Source: Roseiarcus sp963742305 (lineage in GTDB: Bacteria > Pseudomonadota > Alphaproteobacteria > Rhizobiales > Beijerinckiaceae). From it: 64,000 nt of DNA. The DNA lies in the NCBI GenBank assembly GCA_963742305.1, contig CAVULN010000034.1, positions 56,506 to 120,505 of the forward strand, read 5' to 3'. The stretch's first letter is position 1. Every line of letters starts with the position of its first letter. A program made the translations under genes and the position numbers. Below are positions 26,369 to 35,912 of this stretch, in pieces. The notes beneath the pieces are model-generated. The model worked only from the letters and a program-made list of their open reading frames with translations. It had not been told where the DNA came from and did not search any database.

Positions 26369-27988
26369 CTAATGCCCGCCCCCGGGTCCTCCCGCGGCGA
26401 CCGGGCGGCGCATCAGGGCGGCGAGGCCGACGCAGCCCAGGAACAGGACAGTCAGCGCCAGGAACACGTCGGCGAGCGCCAGCACTTCGGCCTGCCGGCG
26501 CACGATCAGCATGAGTTTGCGGGTCGCGGCGAGCTCGGCGTCCGAGCCGCGCGCGGCCATGGCCTGGGTCATTTGAGCGAGCGTGTCGACCGCGACCCGA
26601 CGCCCCCAGGTGACGGATTCGCGCAGGCGCTCGAGATGCAGGTCCATGCGCTTGTCGAGCAGCGTGTTGATGAGCGCAAGGCCGACCGCGCCGCCGAGGT
26701 TGCGCATCAGGTTGAAGAGGCCCGAGGCGTTCTTGATCTTGTGCGGCGGCATGGTGCCGAGCGCCAGATTGTTGATCGGCACCATTGACAGCATGAGCCC
26801 GACGCCGCGGAAGACCTGCGGCCACAGAAGCTCCCAGAAGTCCCAGTCCACCGTCACATACGAGGCCTGCCAGGTGCCGATGGCGAAGAAGACGAATCCG
26901 GCCGCGATCATGATCCTGGGATCGACGCGATTCATGAGCCGCCCGGCCAGCGGCGCGGTGAAAAACATGCACAAGCCGGTCACGAACATCGTCTTGCCGA
27001 TCATCAGCGACGAATAGCCGCGCACCACCGCGAGATAGACCGGATAGATGTAGGTTAAGCCGTAGAGCCCGATGCCGAGCACGAAGGCGAACATCGAGCC
27101 GGTCCAGAAATTGCGGTCCCTGAATGCGGTGAGGTCGACGATCGGCTGGCGCGCGGTCGCCATCCGCCAGAAGAAAGCGACGCAGCTGATCGCCGAGATG
27201 ACGATCGCGATCGTGACCGGCTGGCTCTCGAACCAGTCCTTCGACGGCCCCTCCTCGAGCGCATATTCGAGCGCGCCCAGAAAGCCAGCCATCGTGAGCA
27301 GGCCAAAATAGTCGAAATGGGTGAGCAGCGAATAGTCCGGCTCATCGAAGTCGATCAGGAGCCAGGCCGCGATGGTGACGATGATTCCGGGCCCGAGGTT
27401 GACCAGGAACAGCCAGTGCCAGGAAAACCAGTCGGTGAGGTAGCCCCCGACCGTCGGGCCGATCGTCGGCGCAAGCGTCGCCACAAGGCCGATGACCGGA
27501 GCGATCAGCGGCTGCTTGTCGCGCGGAAAGATGGTGAAGGCGGAAGCGAACACGGTCGGGATCATGCCGCCGCCGATGAAGCCCTGCAGCGCCCGCCAGA
27601 CGATCATCTCCTGAATCGAATTGGCGTGGGCGCACATGAAGCTCATGAGCGTGAAGCCGCCGGCCGAAATGGTGAAGATGACCCGGGTCGACACCACCCG
27701 CGACAGGAAGCCCGACAGCGGGATCATGATCACTTCGGCGACGAGATAGGCCGTCTGGACCCAGGTGACTTCGTCGGACGAGGCGGAGAGTCCGGCCTGG
27801 ATCTCGGAGAGGGAAGCCGAAACGATCTGGATGTCCAGGATCGCCATGAACATCCCGAACACCATGAAGATGAAGGCCGCGACCCGCCTGGCCGAGAAAT
27901 CGCGCTGCGCGACAGCCCTCGGCGCGACGAGAAGGTCGGTGGCCGGCGCCGCCCCGCCGGGCCTTATCGCGGCGACGGCGTCGCTCAC
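26369..27988 (-). CDS. DHA2-family MFS drug efflux permease (EmrB-like)
   Basis: Proton-driven inner-membrane exporter with about 14 helices over 539 aa. Features include MAILDIQIVSASLSEIQAGL near the first helix (the DHA2 D-x-x-I-V motif), VTWVQTAYLVAEVIMIPLSG, the motif-C-like GLVATLAPTIGPTVGGYL, and DWFSWHWLFLVNLGPGI. Its start overlaps the stop of the HlyD-type adaptor gene by four bases, so the two form an EmrAB-type tripartite pump with an outer-membrane channel encoded elsewhere. The TetR gene transcribed divergently from the adaptor is the likely repressor. Substrate unknown. Confidence 0.92.
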   Translation of the reverse strand: MSDAVAAIRPGGAAPATDLLVAPRAVAQRDFSARRVAAFIFMVFGMFMAILDIQIVSASLSEIQAGLSASSDEVTWVQTAYLVAEVIMIPLSGFLSRVVSTRVIFTISAGGFTLMSFMCAHANSIQEMIVWRALQGFIGGGMIPTVFASAFTIFPRDKQPLIAPVIGLVATLAPTIGPTVGGYLTDWFSWHWLFLVNLGPGIIVTIAAWLLIDFDEPDYSLLTHFDYFGLLTMAGFLGALEYALEEGPSKDWFESQPVTIAIVISAISCVAFFWRMATARQPIVDLTAFRDRNFWTGSMFAFVLGIGLYGLTYIYPVYLAVVRGYSSLMIGKTMFVTGLCMFFTAPLAGRLMNRVDPRIMIAAGFVFFAIGTWQASYVTVDWDFWELLWPQVFRGVGLMLSMVPINNLALGTMPPHKIKNASGLFNLMRNLGGAVGLALINTLLDKRMDLHLERLRESVTWGRRVAVDTLAQMTQAMAARGSDAELAATRKLMLIVRRQAEVLALADVFLALTVLFLGCVGLAALMRRPVAAGGPGGGH

Positions 27989-29289
27989 GGCTTCGCGCTG
28001 CGGGCGCCGAAGGCTTCGAGCCCGAGCGCGCCGAGCAGCGTCGGCTTCGGCTCGCGAGGATCGCGCGTGTGGACAGTGGCGACCACCGAGAGGCCGGGCC
28101 TCAGCGGCACGTCTTTCAGCACATCCTCGGGGAAGGCGACGCGCACCGCGACCCGCTGCACCACCTTGGTGAAATTGCCGGTCGCATTGTCCGGCGGCAG
28201 CAGCGAGAACTGCGAGCCCGAGGCCGGCGAGATCGACTTGACCACGCCCTCGACGATCCTGCCGTCGAGCGCGTCGATCGCGACATCGACCTTCTGTCCC
28301 GGCTTGATGTCGGCGAGCTGGGTCTCCTTGAAATTGGCGTCGACGTAAGCAGCGTTGAGCGGCACCAGCGCCATCAGCCGGGTTCCCGGCTGCACGAGCT
28401 CGCCGACCTCGGCCGCCTTGTTGCCGACCGTCCCGTCGAAGGGAGCGAGCACGCGGGTGAACGACAGATTGCGTTCCGCCATCTCGAGCGCGGTCACGAG
28501 CTCGCTGCGCTGGCGCGCCGCCTCGTCCTTCTGGGCCTTGAGCACGTCGAGATTGGCCTTCGAGCCCTCGAACGCCGCGCTGGCCGCGGCTTCGCTCGCC
28601 CTGGCGGCGGCAAGCGCGGCGATGGTGCGATCGCGATCGGCGGTCGCCTGCTCGAGACGCTGCTGCGACCCGAAATTGGTCTGAGCCAGCTTGAACGACC
28701 GGTCGTATTCGAGCTTGGCCCGCTCGACTTCGGCCTCGGCGCTTTTTTCCTGCGCCCCGGCGCTCGCCACCTGCGCCTGCGCCTGGGCGATGACCGCGCC
28801 CTGGGCGTCGATCTGCCGGGCGAAACGGGCGATGGTCGCATCCTGCGTGCCGATGCGCCCGCGCGCCGCCTCGACCGCGTTCCGGTAGTCGCCGTCGTCG
28901 ATCGACGCCAGGAGCGCGCCCTTGTGGACGATCTGGTTGTCGACCACCGGAACCGCGGTCAAATGCCCCATCGCCTTGGCGGCGATGATGGACGTGTCCG
29001 CGCCGACATAGGCGTCGTCGGTCGAAACGAGGAAGCGCCCCTCGACGAACCAGTCATAGGCCGTCTTGCCGCCATAGCCGAGCGCGGCGACAATCAGGAC
29101 CGGGACGACGAACCGGCGCAGGCCGGATCGCCGGACGGGCTTGGCGGCCGGCGGGCCGCCAGCGGGGGAATGCGCCAGAGCGCCGGGCGATCCCGCCGAG
29201 GGGCTCGGAAAGCCGCCTGACGCGGGCGCCGTCATTGCGCGAGACGCCGTCCCCGCGCCCGGCGCCGCGACCTTGGACTCATCGGCCAT
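27985..29289 (-). CDS. HlyD/EmrA-family periplasmic adaptor
   Basis: Membrane fusion protein linking the EmrB-type permease to an outer-membrane channel. After a Pro/Ala-rich cytoplasmic start there is one membrane helix (RRFVVPVLIVAALGYGG, about residues 59-80). It is followed by a barrel/lipoyl half (FLVSTDDAYVGADTSIIAA), a long coiled-coil hairpin rich in Ala, Gln and Glu (about 135-260), and the second lipoyl half FTRVLAPFDGTVGNKA. ATG 29289 lies 32 bp from the first operator palindrome. At 434 aa it is slightly long because of its N-terminal extension. Confidence 0.92.
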   Translation of the reverse strand: MADESKVAAPGAGTASRAMTAPASGGFPSPSAGSPGALAHSPAGGPPAAKPVRRSGLRRFVVPVLIVAALGYGGKTAYDWFVEGRFLVSTDDAYVGADTSIIAAKAMGHLTAVPVVDNQIVHKGALLASIDDGDYRNAVEAARGRIGTQDATIARFARQIDAQGAVIAQAQAQVASAGAQEKSAEAEVERAKLEYDRSFKLAQTNFGSQQRLEQATADRDRTIAALAAARASEAAASAAFEGSKANLDVLKAQKDEAARQRSELVTALEMAERNLSFTRVLAPFDGTVGNKAAEVGELVQPGTRLMALVPLNAAYVDANFKETQLADIKPGQKVDVAIDALDGRIVEGVVKSISPASGSQFSLLPPDNATGNFTKVVQRVAVRVAFPEDVLKDVPLRPGLSVVATVHTRDPREPKPTLLGALGLEAFGARSAKP

Positions 29290-29320
29290 GTGAGAAATCC
29301 GTCCTCAACAACCAAAGGCC

Positions 29321-29337
29321 GACCGAACGGTTCGGTC
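29321..29337. promoter_or_regulatory. TetR operator palindrome 1
   Basis: GACCGAACGGTTCGGTC is a perfect 17-bp dyad around a single central base. It lies between the divergent adaptor and TetR genes, 32 bp upstream of the adaptor ATG, where binding would block leftward transcription. The 15-bp core recurs exactly at 29388-29402. Confidence 0.8.
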
Positions 29338-29346
29338 ATTTTCAAA

Positions 29347-29375
29347 TTGACATAGCGCAGCGGCGGGCGTATTGC
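29347..29375 (+). promoter_or_regulatory. Predicted sigma70 promoter for tetR, overlapping a leftward promoter
   Basis: Rightward: TTGACA (29347-29352), a 17-bp spacer and TATTGC (29370-29375), just left of operator 2. Leftward, TTGCAA (29377-29372) and TATGTC (29354-29349) also have a 17-bp spacer and would drive the pump genes. Both lie between the two operators, so one regulator could control both directions. Confidence 0.6.
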
Positions 29376-29387
29376 AAGAAAAATCGA

Positions 29388-29402
29388 ACCGAACGGTTCG
29401 GT
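29388..29402. promoter_or_regulatory. TetR operator palindrome 2
   Basis: ACCGAACGGTTCGGT, identical to the core of operator 1, centre to centre 66 bp away. It sits immediately downstream of the predicted -10 element for tetR, 24 bp before the tetR ATG, consistent with autorepression. Confidence 0.8.
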
Positions 29403-29426
29403 CGGTTGAAAAGGCATTGGCGGGTC

Positions 29427-30068
29427 ATGGACTCGGACGCGTTGGAACGGGAACCGCCCGCAGGCGCCGACAGCGCCAAGCGGCGCCAGATCATGGAGGG
29501 GGCGCGGCAGGTGTTTTTGAGCGCCGGCTTCGACGGCGCGAGCATGAACGACATCGTGCGCGCCGCTGGCGTCTCCAAGGGCACGCTTTACGCCTATTTC
29601 GATTCGAAGGACGATCTGTTCAGGGCGATCATCCGGGGGGAATTCGCCCAGGCCGCGGAGCGGATTTGCGCCTTCCGCCGCGAGGGCGACGCCCGCGCCA
29701 TGCTGACCGACTTCGGCGTCCAGCTCATCGGTCGAATGAGCGCGCCCGAGACGCTGGCGCTGTCGCGCGTGGTGGTCGCGGCGGTGGAGAAATTCCCGAA
29801 GATCGGCCGAGCGTTCTACGAGGCGGGCCCGCTTTACGGCGCGACCCGGCTCGCCGCGGAACTCGTCGCGCTCGAAGAGGCGGGCGCGCTTAAGGTGCCC
29901 GATCCCGAGCGCGCGGCCTGGCAGTTCGTCGATCTCTGCCAGAGCTATGTCTACAAGCGCGTGCTGTTCGGCGTTGTCGACTCCCTCAGCCGCGAAGAGA
30001 TCGAAGCCTCTGTCGCGGCGGGGGTCGACGTCTTCATGAAGGCCTATGGGGCCACGTCTCCCCGATAG
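29427..30068 (+). CDS. TetR/AcrR-family transcriptional repressor
   Basis: A 213-aa regulator. The N-terminal HTH is KRRQIMEGARQVFLSAGFDG, followed by SMNDIVRAAGVSKGTLYAYF, the canonical TetR recognition helix. The C-terminal helical domain (from SALSR-like LALSRVVVAAVEKFPKIG) would bind the inducer and dimerise. It resembles the AcrR/AefR C-terminal group. It is divergent from the EmrAB-type pump genes, and the two identical palindromes between them are its probable binding sites. A pump substrate is the likely inducer; this is inference. ATG 29427 sits 24 bp after operator 2. Confidence 0.92.
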   Translation: MDSDALEREPPAGADSAKRRQIMEGARQVFLSAGFDGASMNDIVRAAGVSKGTLYAYFDSKDDLFRAIIRGEFAQAAERICAFRREGDARAMLTDFGVQLIGRMSAPETLALSRVVVAAVEKFPKIGRAFYEAGPLYGATRLAAELVALEEAGALKVPDPERAAWQFVDLCQSYVYKRVLFGVVDSLSREEIEASVAAGVDVFMKAYGATSPR

Positions 30069-30120
30069 GGCCCGGACTCAAGCTTTATCTCAAGGGCTGG
30101 ACGGCCCCGCATTGGCGCCT

Positions 30121-30149
30121 CGGACCCGAGTTTTCGCGCCTTGGGTCCG
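30121..30149. terminator. Inverted repeat after tetR
   Basis: CGGACCC (30121-30127) and GGGTCCG (30143-30149) form a 7-bp stem with a 15-nt loop, 52 bp after the tetR stop. No T-run follows, so a terminator or protein site are equally possible. Confidence 0.3.
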
Positions 30150-30256
30150 CACCGCATTTCGGCGCCGCGGGCGTTTGGACTGTGATCCGTATCACTTTTC
30201 TTTTGGCGCTCCCGGGATAGAACCTGAAGCGTTTCTGGGGAGGGGAGGATCAATTC

Positions 30257-31249
30257 ATGTTTGGCAGCACCATTCTCGACGTGGCGGCGGGGATCATTTT
30301 CGGCTTCCTCGCGATTAGCCTGTTCACGAGCGCCGCCGTGGAGGCGATCAACTCGATCCTCAACGCCAGGTCGAAAAACCTGCGGACCGGAATCATGGCG
30401 CTTGTCAATGATCCCAGTTTCACCGGGCTTGCCAAAGAGCTTTACTCACACGCGCTCATCAGCCCGCTTGGGCCTGGATCCGCCGATCCACTTAAGAACG
30501 CGCCAGCCTATATCGACAAGACGCAGTTCGCCGAGGCGCTGCTCGAAATCACCGGCCTTTCGGCCGCTACTCCAGCCGCCGCCGCGCAGGCGCCGGCGGT
30601 TCAGGCCGCCGTCGAGCTCAAGGCGCGTGTGGATGCGCTCGGCGCCGAGGGCGGAGCCATCAACCCGCAGATCAAGCAGTTGCTTCAGGGAATGGTCACG
30701 CGCTCTGGCGGCGACATCAATCGCCTTAGGAACGATCTTGCGGCCTGGTTCGACAACGGCATGGATCGGCTGAGCGGTCATTTCAAGCGACGGACACAAT
30801 TGATGACCTTTGTCATCGCGCTCATAACCGCGTTTGCCGTCAACCTGGACACCATTCGGGTGGCTACTCTTCTTTGGGAGCAACCTGCTCTTGCCCAGAA
30901 GTTGAAGTTGGCCTCAATCGACGAACCTCAACCAAAGAGCGCCGACGAAGCCATCGAAAGCGGCGAACGACTCGTCACCGCAATCAACACGCTAGCGCAA
31001 GAGGGCTTCCCGGTGGGCTGGCCGCCCGGTCATTTTTTCGACGTCCAGGACGAGAAGGGCAAGTGGCAAGCTTTTTGGGGCGCGTCTCCTTCGGTCTGGT
31101 ATCGACCTCTCATTGGTTGGTTCATTACCGCTGTCGCGGCGCTGTTCGGCGCGCCCTTCTGGTTCGACATGCTCCAGTCGATCATTCGCCTCAAAGGATC
31201 CGGTCCCAGTCCAGACGAGAAAGCGAATAGGAGGGCAGCCTCAAGCTAA
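30257..31249 (+). CDS. Conserved hypothetical membrane protein
   Basis: A 330-aa protein that I cannot place in a named family. It has a strong ribosome-binding site (GGGGAGGGGAGG) before ATG 30257. There are three probable membrane helices: residues 8-30 (LDVAAGIIFGFLAISLFTSA), about 184-206 (TFVIALITAFAVNLDTI), and about 283-305 (RPLIGWFITAVAALFGAPFW). The region between helix 1 and 2 is helical and Ala/Gln-rich, and includes KSKNLRTGI-like basic residues just inside helix 1 (read here as ARSKNLRTG). The C terminus is charged. The end GAPFWFDMLQSIIRLKG looks like a conserved amphipathic segment. It is not in a clear operon. Confidence 0.7.
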   Translation: MFGSTILDVAAGIIFGFLAISLFTSAAVEAINSILNARSKNLRTGIMALVNDPSFTGLAKELYSHALISPLGPGSADPLKNAPAYIDKTQFAEALLEITGLSAATPAAAAQAPAVQAAVELKARVDALGAEGGAINPQIKQLLQGMVTRSGGDINRLRNDLAAWFDNGMDRLSGHFKRRTQLMTFVIALITAFAVNLDTIRVATLLWEQPALAQKLKLASIDEPQPKSADEAIESGERLVTAINTLAQEGFPVGWPPGHFFDVQDEKGKWQAFWGASPSVWYRPLIGWFITAVAALFGAPFWFDMLQSIIRLKGSGPSPDEKANRRAASS

Positions 31250-31323
31250 TTACGGCGGGAACGCCGCTGAACGGACGATCGATCGCGAGCCCGCGACCGA
31301 ACGAGGTCAGCGAGGACCGCGCG

Positions 31324-32766
<1,443 letters not shown>

Positions 32767-32827
32767 TCCATTCTCCTCAAGGGGAGCATTGCGGGGCGAG
32801 CAAAGCAAACGCAAGGCGCTCCCGCAC

Positions 32828-32856
32828 TTGCTCCGGTCATTTCCCTTCTCTATAAG
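32828..32856 (+). promoter_or_regulatory. Predicted sigma70 promoter of rplY
   Basis: TTGCTC (32828-32833), a 17-bp spacer and TATAAG (32851-32856), 67 bp before the rplY ATG. Both boxes are close to consensus in an otherwise GC-rich gap. Confidence 0.5.
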
Positions 32857-32922
32857 CCAGCGCCTCGCGCCGACGTCCGACACCCCTGGAGGCAGGGCGC
32901 GACCCACATAAAGGACATCATC

Positions 32923-33669
32923 ATGGCAGCGATCAAGCAACTCGCGGCCGTGACGCGCAGCGGGACAGGCAAGGGGGCCGCCCGCTCCGTTCGTCGCGAA
33001 GGCCGCATTCCCGCCGTCATCTATGGCGGCGGCGTCCAGCCGGAGCCGATCTCGGTCGACTTCAAGGAGATCAACAAGTTCATCTATGCAGGCCACTTTC
33101 TGACCTCGATCTTCGAACTTGAAATCGACGGGCGCAAGGAGCGGGTGCTGCCGCGCGACTATCAGCTCGACGTGGTCGCCGACCGCCCGCTTCATGTGGA
33201 TTTCTTGAGGCTTTCGCCGGGATCGCGGGTGCGCATCGGCGTGCCGGTCCACGTGGTCAATCGCGATGCTTCGCCGGGATTGAAGAAAGGCGGCGCGCTT
33301 AATCTGGTCTTGCACAATGTCGAGGTGATGGCGCCCGCCGACGCCATTCCGGAATCGATCACCATCGATCTCACCGGCCTCGATTTCCATGACTCGGTGC
33401 ATGTGTCGGCGATCAACATGCCCGAAGGGTGCCGCCCGGTCAGCGCCAGGGCCGATCTCACGGTGGTGACGATCGTGCCCCCGACGGTCATGGCCGAGGA
33501 GACGCCGGCCGCCGCGGCGACGGCGGCTGCCCCCGTGGCTGGGGCGGCGGCCGCGCCTGCGCCCGCGGCCGGCGCTCCCGCCAAGGCGGAGCCCGCGAAG
33601 GGCGCAGCGGCCGCCCCTGCCGCCGGCGCTTCCGCCAAGGCCGAGGCCGGCAAGGGCGGCAAGAAGTAG
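32923..33669 (+). CDS. rplY: 50S ribosomal protein L25/general stress protein Ctc
   Basis: Binds 5S rRNA in the large ribosomal subunit. The L25 domain starts at ATG 32923 (TRSGTGKGAARSVRREGRIP, then AVIYGGG), followed by the TL5/CTC-type beta domain with DFLRLSPGSRVRIGVPV and NLVLHNVEVMAPAD. The last 60 residues are Ala, Pro and Lys rich, a common alphaproteobacterial tail. The 248-aa length fits the two-domain Ctc form. It is followed by pth at 129 bp, a frequent pairing. Confidence 0.95.
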   Translation: MAAIKQLAAVTRSGTGKGAARSVRREGRIPAVIYGGGVQPEPISVDFKEINKFIYAGHFLTSIFELEIDGRKERVLPRDYQLDVVADRPLHVDFLRLSPGSRVRIGVPVHVVNRDASPGLKKGGALNLVLHNVEVMAPADAIPESITIDLTGLDFHDSVHVSAINMPEGCRPVSARADLTVVTIVPPTVMAEETPAAAATAAAPVAGAAAAPAPAAGAPAKAEPAKGAAAAPAAGASAKAEAGKGGKK

Positions 33670-33692
33670 CGGCCGGAGGCCCGCGCCGGCCG
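33670..33692 (+). terminator. GC hairpin after rplY
   Basis: CGGCCGG (33670-33676) pairs with CCGGCCG (33686-33692) around a 9-nt loop, directly after the rplY stop. There is no T-run, and pth follows in the same direction, so it may attenuate rather than end transcription. Confidence 0.3.
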
Positions 33693-33798
33693 AAGCTCCC
33701 GCCGGCGTCGCCAGAGCGAAGGCTTCGGCCGCCCGCCGGATGAGAGCGGCTCGGGCCGAAGGCGCCGGGCGCGCCTCACGCGGATCGACAGGACCCTC

Positions 33799-34395
33799 AT
33801 GCTGGTCATCGCCGGACTCGGCAATCCGGGCTCGCGCTATGCGCGGAACCGCCACAATGTCGGCTTCATGGCGGTCGACGCCATCGCCGGGCGGCATAGG
33901 CTCGGCCCGTTTCGCGCCCGCTGGCAGGGGCTCGCGGCCGAAGGCCTGATTGACGAAACGCGGGTCATGCTGCTCAAGCCGCAGACCTATATGAACGACT
34001 CCGGCCGCAGCGTCGGCGATGCGCTGCGCTACATGAAGCTCGATTTAAGCGCGCTCATCGTCATCCACGACGAACTCGATCTCGCGCCGGGCAAGGTGAG
34101 GGTCAAGGTCGGCGGCGGCGATGCCGGCCACAACGGACTGCGCTCGATCACCGCCCATGTCGGGCCCGGCTACAAGCGGGTCAGGATCGGCATCGGCCAT
34201 CCCGGCGACAAGGCGCTGGTCCAGCCTTATGTCCTCAGCGATTTCGCGAAGTCGGAGGCTCCGTGGGTCGGAGCGGTCGCCCATGCGATCGCCGAGGCCG
34301 CGCCCCTGCTGGCCGCGGGCCAGGACGCGACGTTCCAGAACAAGGTTCATCTCGCGATGGAGGCGGCGGGCTTCGGCGAGAGGTCGAGCGCCTGA
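33799..34395 (+). CDS. pth: Peptidyl-tRNA hydrolase
   Basis: Recycles peptidyl-tRNAs released from stalled ribosomes. The 198-aa product starts LVIAGLGNPGSRYARNRHNV with the catalytic His in RHNVGF, then KPQTYMNDSGRSVGDALRY, and the Asp-containing VIHDELDLAPGKVRVK and GGGDAGHNGLRSI blocks. ATG 33799. It is downstream of rplY in the same direction. Intact. Confidence 0.96.
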   Translation: MLVIAGLGNPGSRYARNRHNVGFMAVDAIAGRHRLGPFRARWQGLAAEGLIDETRVMLLKPQTYMNDSGRSVGDALRYMKLDLSALIVIHDELDLAPGKVRVKVGGGDAGHNGLRSITAHVGPGYKRVRIGIGHPGDKALVQPYVLSDFAKSEAPWVGAVAHAIAEAAPLLAAGQDATFQNKVHLAMEAAGFGERSSA

Positions 34396-34515
34396 CCAAG
34401 CCTCGCCCCGCGCAATGCCGCGCCTCAGCCCCCGCGTTCCAGCGCGTCTTCATGGATTCGAAACCTGGCGGAATTACAACAGGTGTAGGCTGGGTTTCAT
34501 CGTAAAGGCCATTCC

Positions 34516-34953
34516 ATGCGCAACTTCGTCTTCGCTTCGCTTCTTCTTGGATTGACCGCGGGCGTGGGCGGGGCCGACGCTCAGGCTTCGGGTCGGCTGT
34601 CGGTGCCGGTTTCAGGACTTCGGAACGACGACGGCGTCGTGCGCTGCGGGCTTTACACCGGGGCCGAGGCGTTTCCCAAAGCCGGTGAGGAAAGCCGAGG
34701 GGCGATCGCGAAAATCAATGGGGGCCAGGCGACCTGCGTCTTCAACGGCCTCAAGCCTGGGACCTATGCGGTCGCGGCGTTCCACGCCGAGAGGAACGAG
34801 GCGCAAATGCAATACGGCCTGTTCGGCAAACCGAAGGAAGGTTACGGATTCTCGCGCAATCCATCGTCGAACATGGGCGCGCCGGCCTTCGCGGCGGCCG
34901 CTTTCGACTATGCCGGCGGCGCCCAGGCGGTCCCGATCAGGCTGACTTACTGA
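34516..34953 (+). CDS. DUF2141 domain-containing exported protein
   Basis: A 145-aa protein with a signal peptide (MRNFVFASLLLGLTAGVGG, cleavage after ADA). The DUF2141 body shows SGLRNDDGVVRCGLYTGAEAF, CVFNGLKPGTYAVAAFHAE and GYGFSRNP, with the late AFDYAGG. Two cysteines in the N-terminal half may form a disulfide. Members are small periplasmic or surface beta-sandwich proteins of unknown role. It sits between pth and a porin gene with its own spacing on both sides. Confidence 0.85.
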   Translation: MRNFVFASLLLGLTAGVGGADAQASGRLSVPVSGLRNDDGVVRCGLYTGAEAFPKAGEESRGAIAKINGGQATCVFNGLKPGTYAVAAFHAERNEAQMQYGLFGKPKEGYGFSRNPSSNMGAPAFAAAAFDYAGGAQAVPIRLTY

Positions 34954-35111
34954 ACGTCCGTCCGGCGCCCGATTCTGCGCTCGTCCACGAGCGTGGGCCG
35001 CCGCGTCCGTCTGGTCGGGGCGGACGTCCGCCGTCCCGTTTGCACTTCGTTAAGCATAATTTCGCAAAGTTTTAAGGCGCTCAGCGTAGCCTCGACGCGA
35101 GAGGGGATTGC

Positions 35112-35828
35112 ATGCGCCACTTCGTTACGACGACCCTGTTGTCGCTGCTTGCGCTGAACGGCGCGGCGCTCGCGGCCGACCTTCCCCCGCCGCCGCCTCT
35201 TCCGGTTGAAGACGTGCCGTCGTGGGCCGGCTTTTATGCCGGTCTCAACGTGGGGGGCGGCTTCGGCTCGAGCCGCAACGCCTTCAATGTCGCGGGATTC
35301 CCGCTTCCCTCCTTCGAGACGCGCCTTGCCGGGGCCGTCGGCGGCGCCGAGGCCGGCTACAACTGGCAGACCGGTCCCTGGGTCGTCGGACTCGAAGCGA
35401 GCTTCGAGGGGAGCGGGCTGCGAGGCGCCCGCACCGCGCCCTGTCTTCCGCCTCTCTGCGGGGCGTTGGCGGCGAGCTATACGCAAAAGCTTACGTGGTT
35501 CGGAACGCTGCGGCCGAAGGTCGGCTATGCGGTCGGGAACTGGCTGCTTTACGCCACCGGCGGCGGCGTGCTTGGCGAAATCGGCGCCGATGCGAGGGCG
35601 ACGGTCGGCTCCTTCGTCGCGACCGACAGTCGCAGCCAGACCCGCGGGGGCTGGACGCTGGGCGCCGGGGCCGAAGTCGAGATCGCGCGCGGCTGGAGCG
35701 CGAGGGTCGAATACCTTCATCTCGATCTTGGCAGCGGCGCGACCACCTATCTCTCGTATCCGCCGATCTCGAACGCCTCGCGCCTCGAGGCCAATGTGAT
35801 CACCGCCGGCGTCGACTACCACTTCTGA
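35112..35828 (+). CDS. Omp25/Omp31-type outer membrane beta-barrel protein
   Basis: An 8-strand surface barrel of the alphaproteobacterial Omp25/31 group. The signal peptide ends LALNGAALAAD, followed by a Pro-rich linker and WAGFYAGLNVGGGFG, the classic first strand. Further strands end in aromatic residues (GYNWQTGPWVVGLEASF, and WTLGAGAEVEIARGWSARVEY). The terminal strand ends with VDYHF, the Phe-ended signal recognised by the BAM complex. GAGAGGGG precedes ATG 35112. Its last 45 bp recur at 36972-37016. Intact at 238 aa. Confidence 0.92.
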   Translation: MRHFVTTTLLSLLALNGAALAADLPPPPPLPVEDVPSWAGFYAGLNVGGGFGSSRNAFNVAGFPLPSFETRLAGAVGGAEAGYNWQTGPWVVGLEASFEGSGLRGARTAPCLPPLCGALAASYTQKLTWFGTLRPKVGYAVGNWLLYATGGGVLGEIGADARATVGSFVATDSRSQTRGGWTLGAGAEVEIARGWSARVEYLHLDLGSGATTYLSYPPISNASRLEANVITAGVDYHF

Positions 35829-35829
35829 G
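35785..35829 (+). repeat. 3' end of the porin gene, copy 1 of a 45-bp direct repeat
   Basis: Encodes the last porin strand (ANVITAGVDYHF and stop). It matches 36972-37016 at 43 of 45 positions, the two differences being synonymous third-position changes. The repeats bracket the cyclase gene at 35913-36722. Confidence 0.85.
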
Positions 35830-35912
35830 GCGACTCCCCCGTCTGGCTGACTTTGGAGGCGCGCTCGAACCAGGCTGGCGCTTGCGCCTTCCCGACATTC
35901 CACAGGTTCGTG

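Noticed and set aside
32767..33897. N-terminal extension of fumC through rplY
   Set aside because: The frame happens to stay open antisense to rplY; the fumarase motif region begins right after ATG 32766, which has a proper ribosome-binding site.
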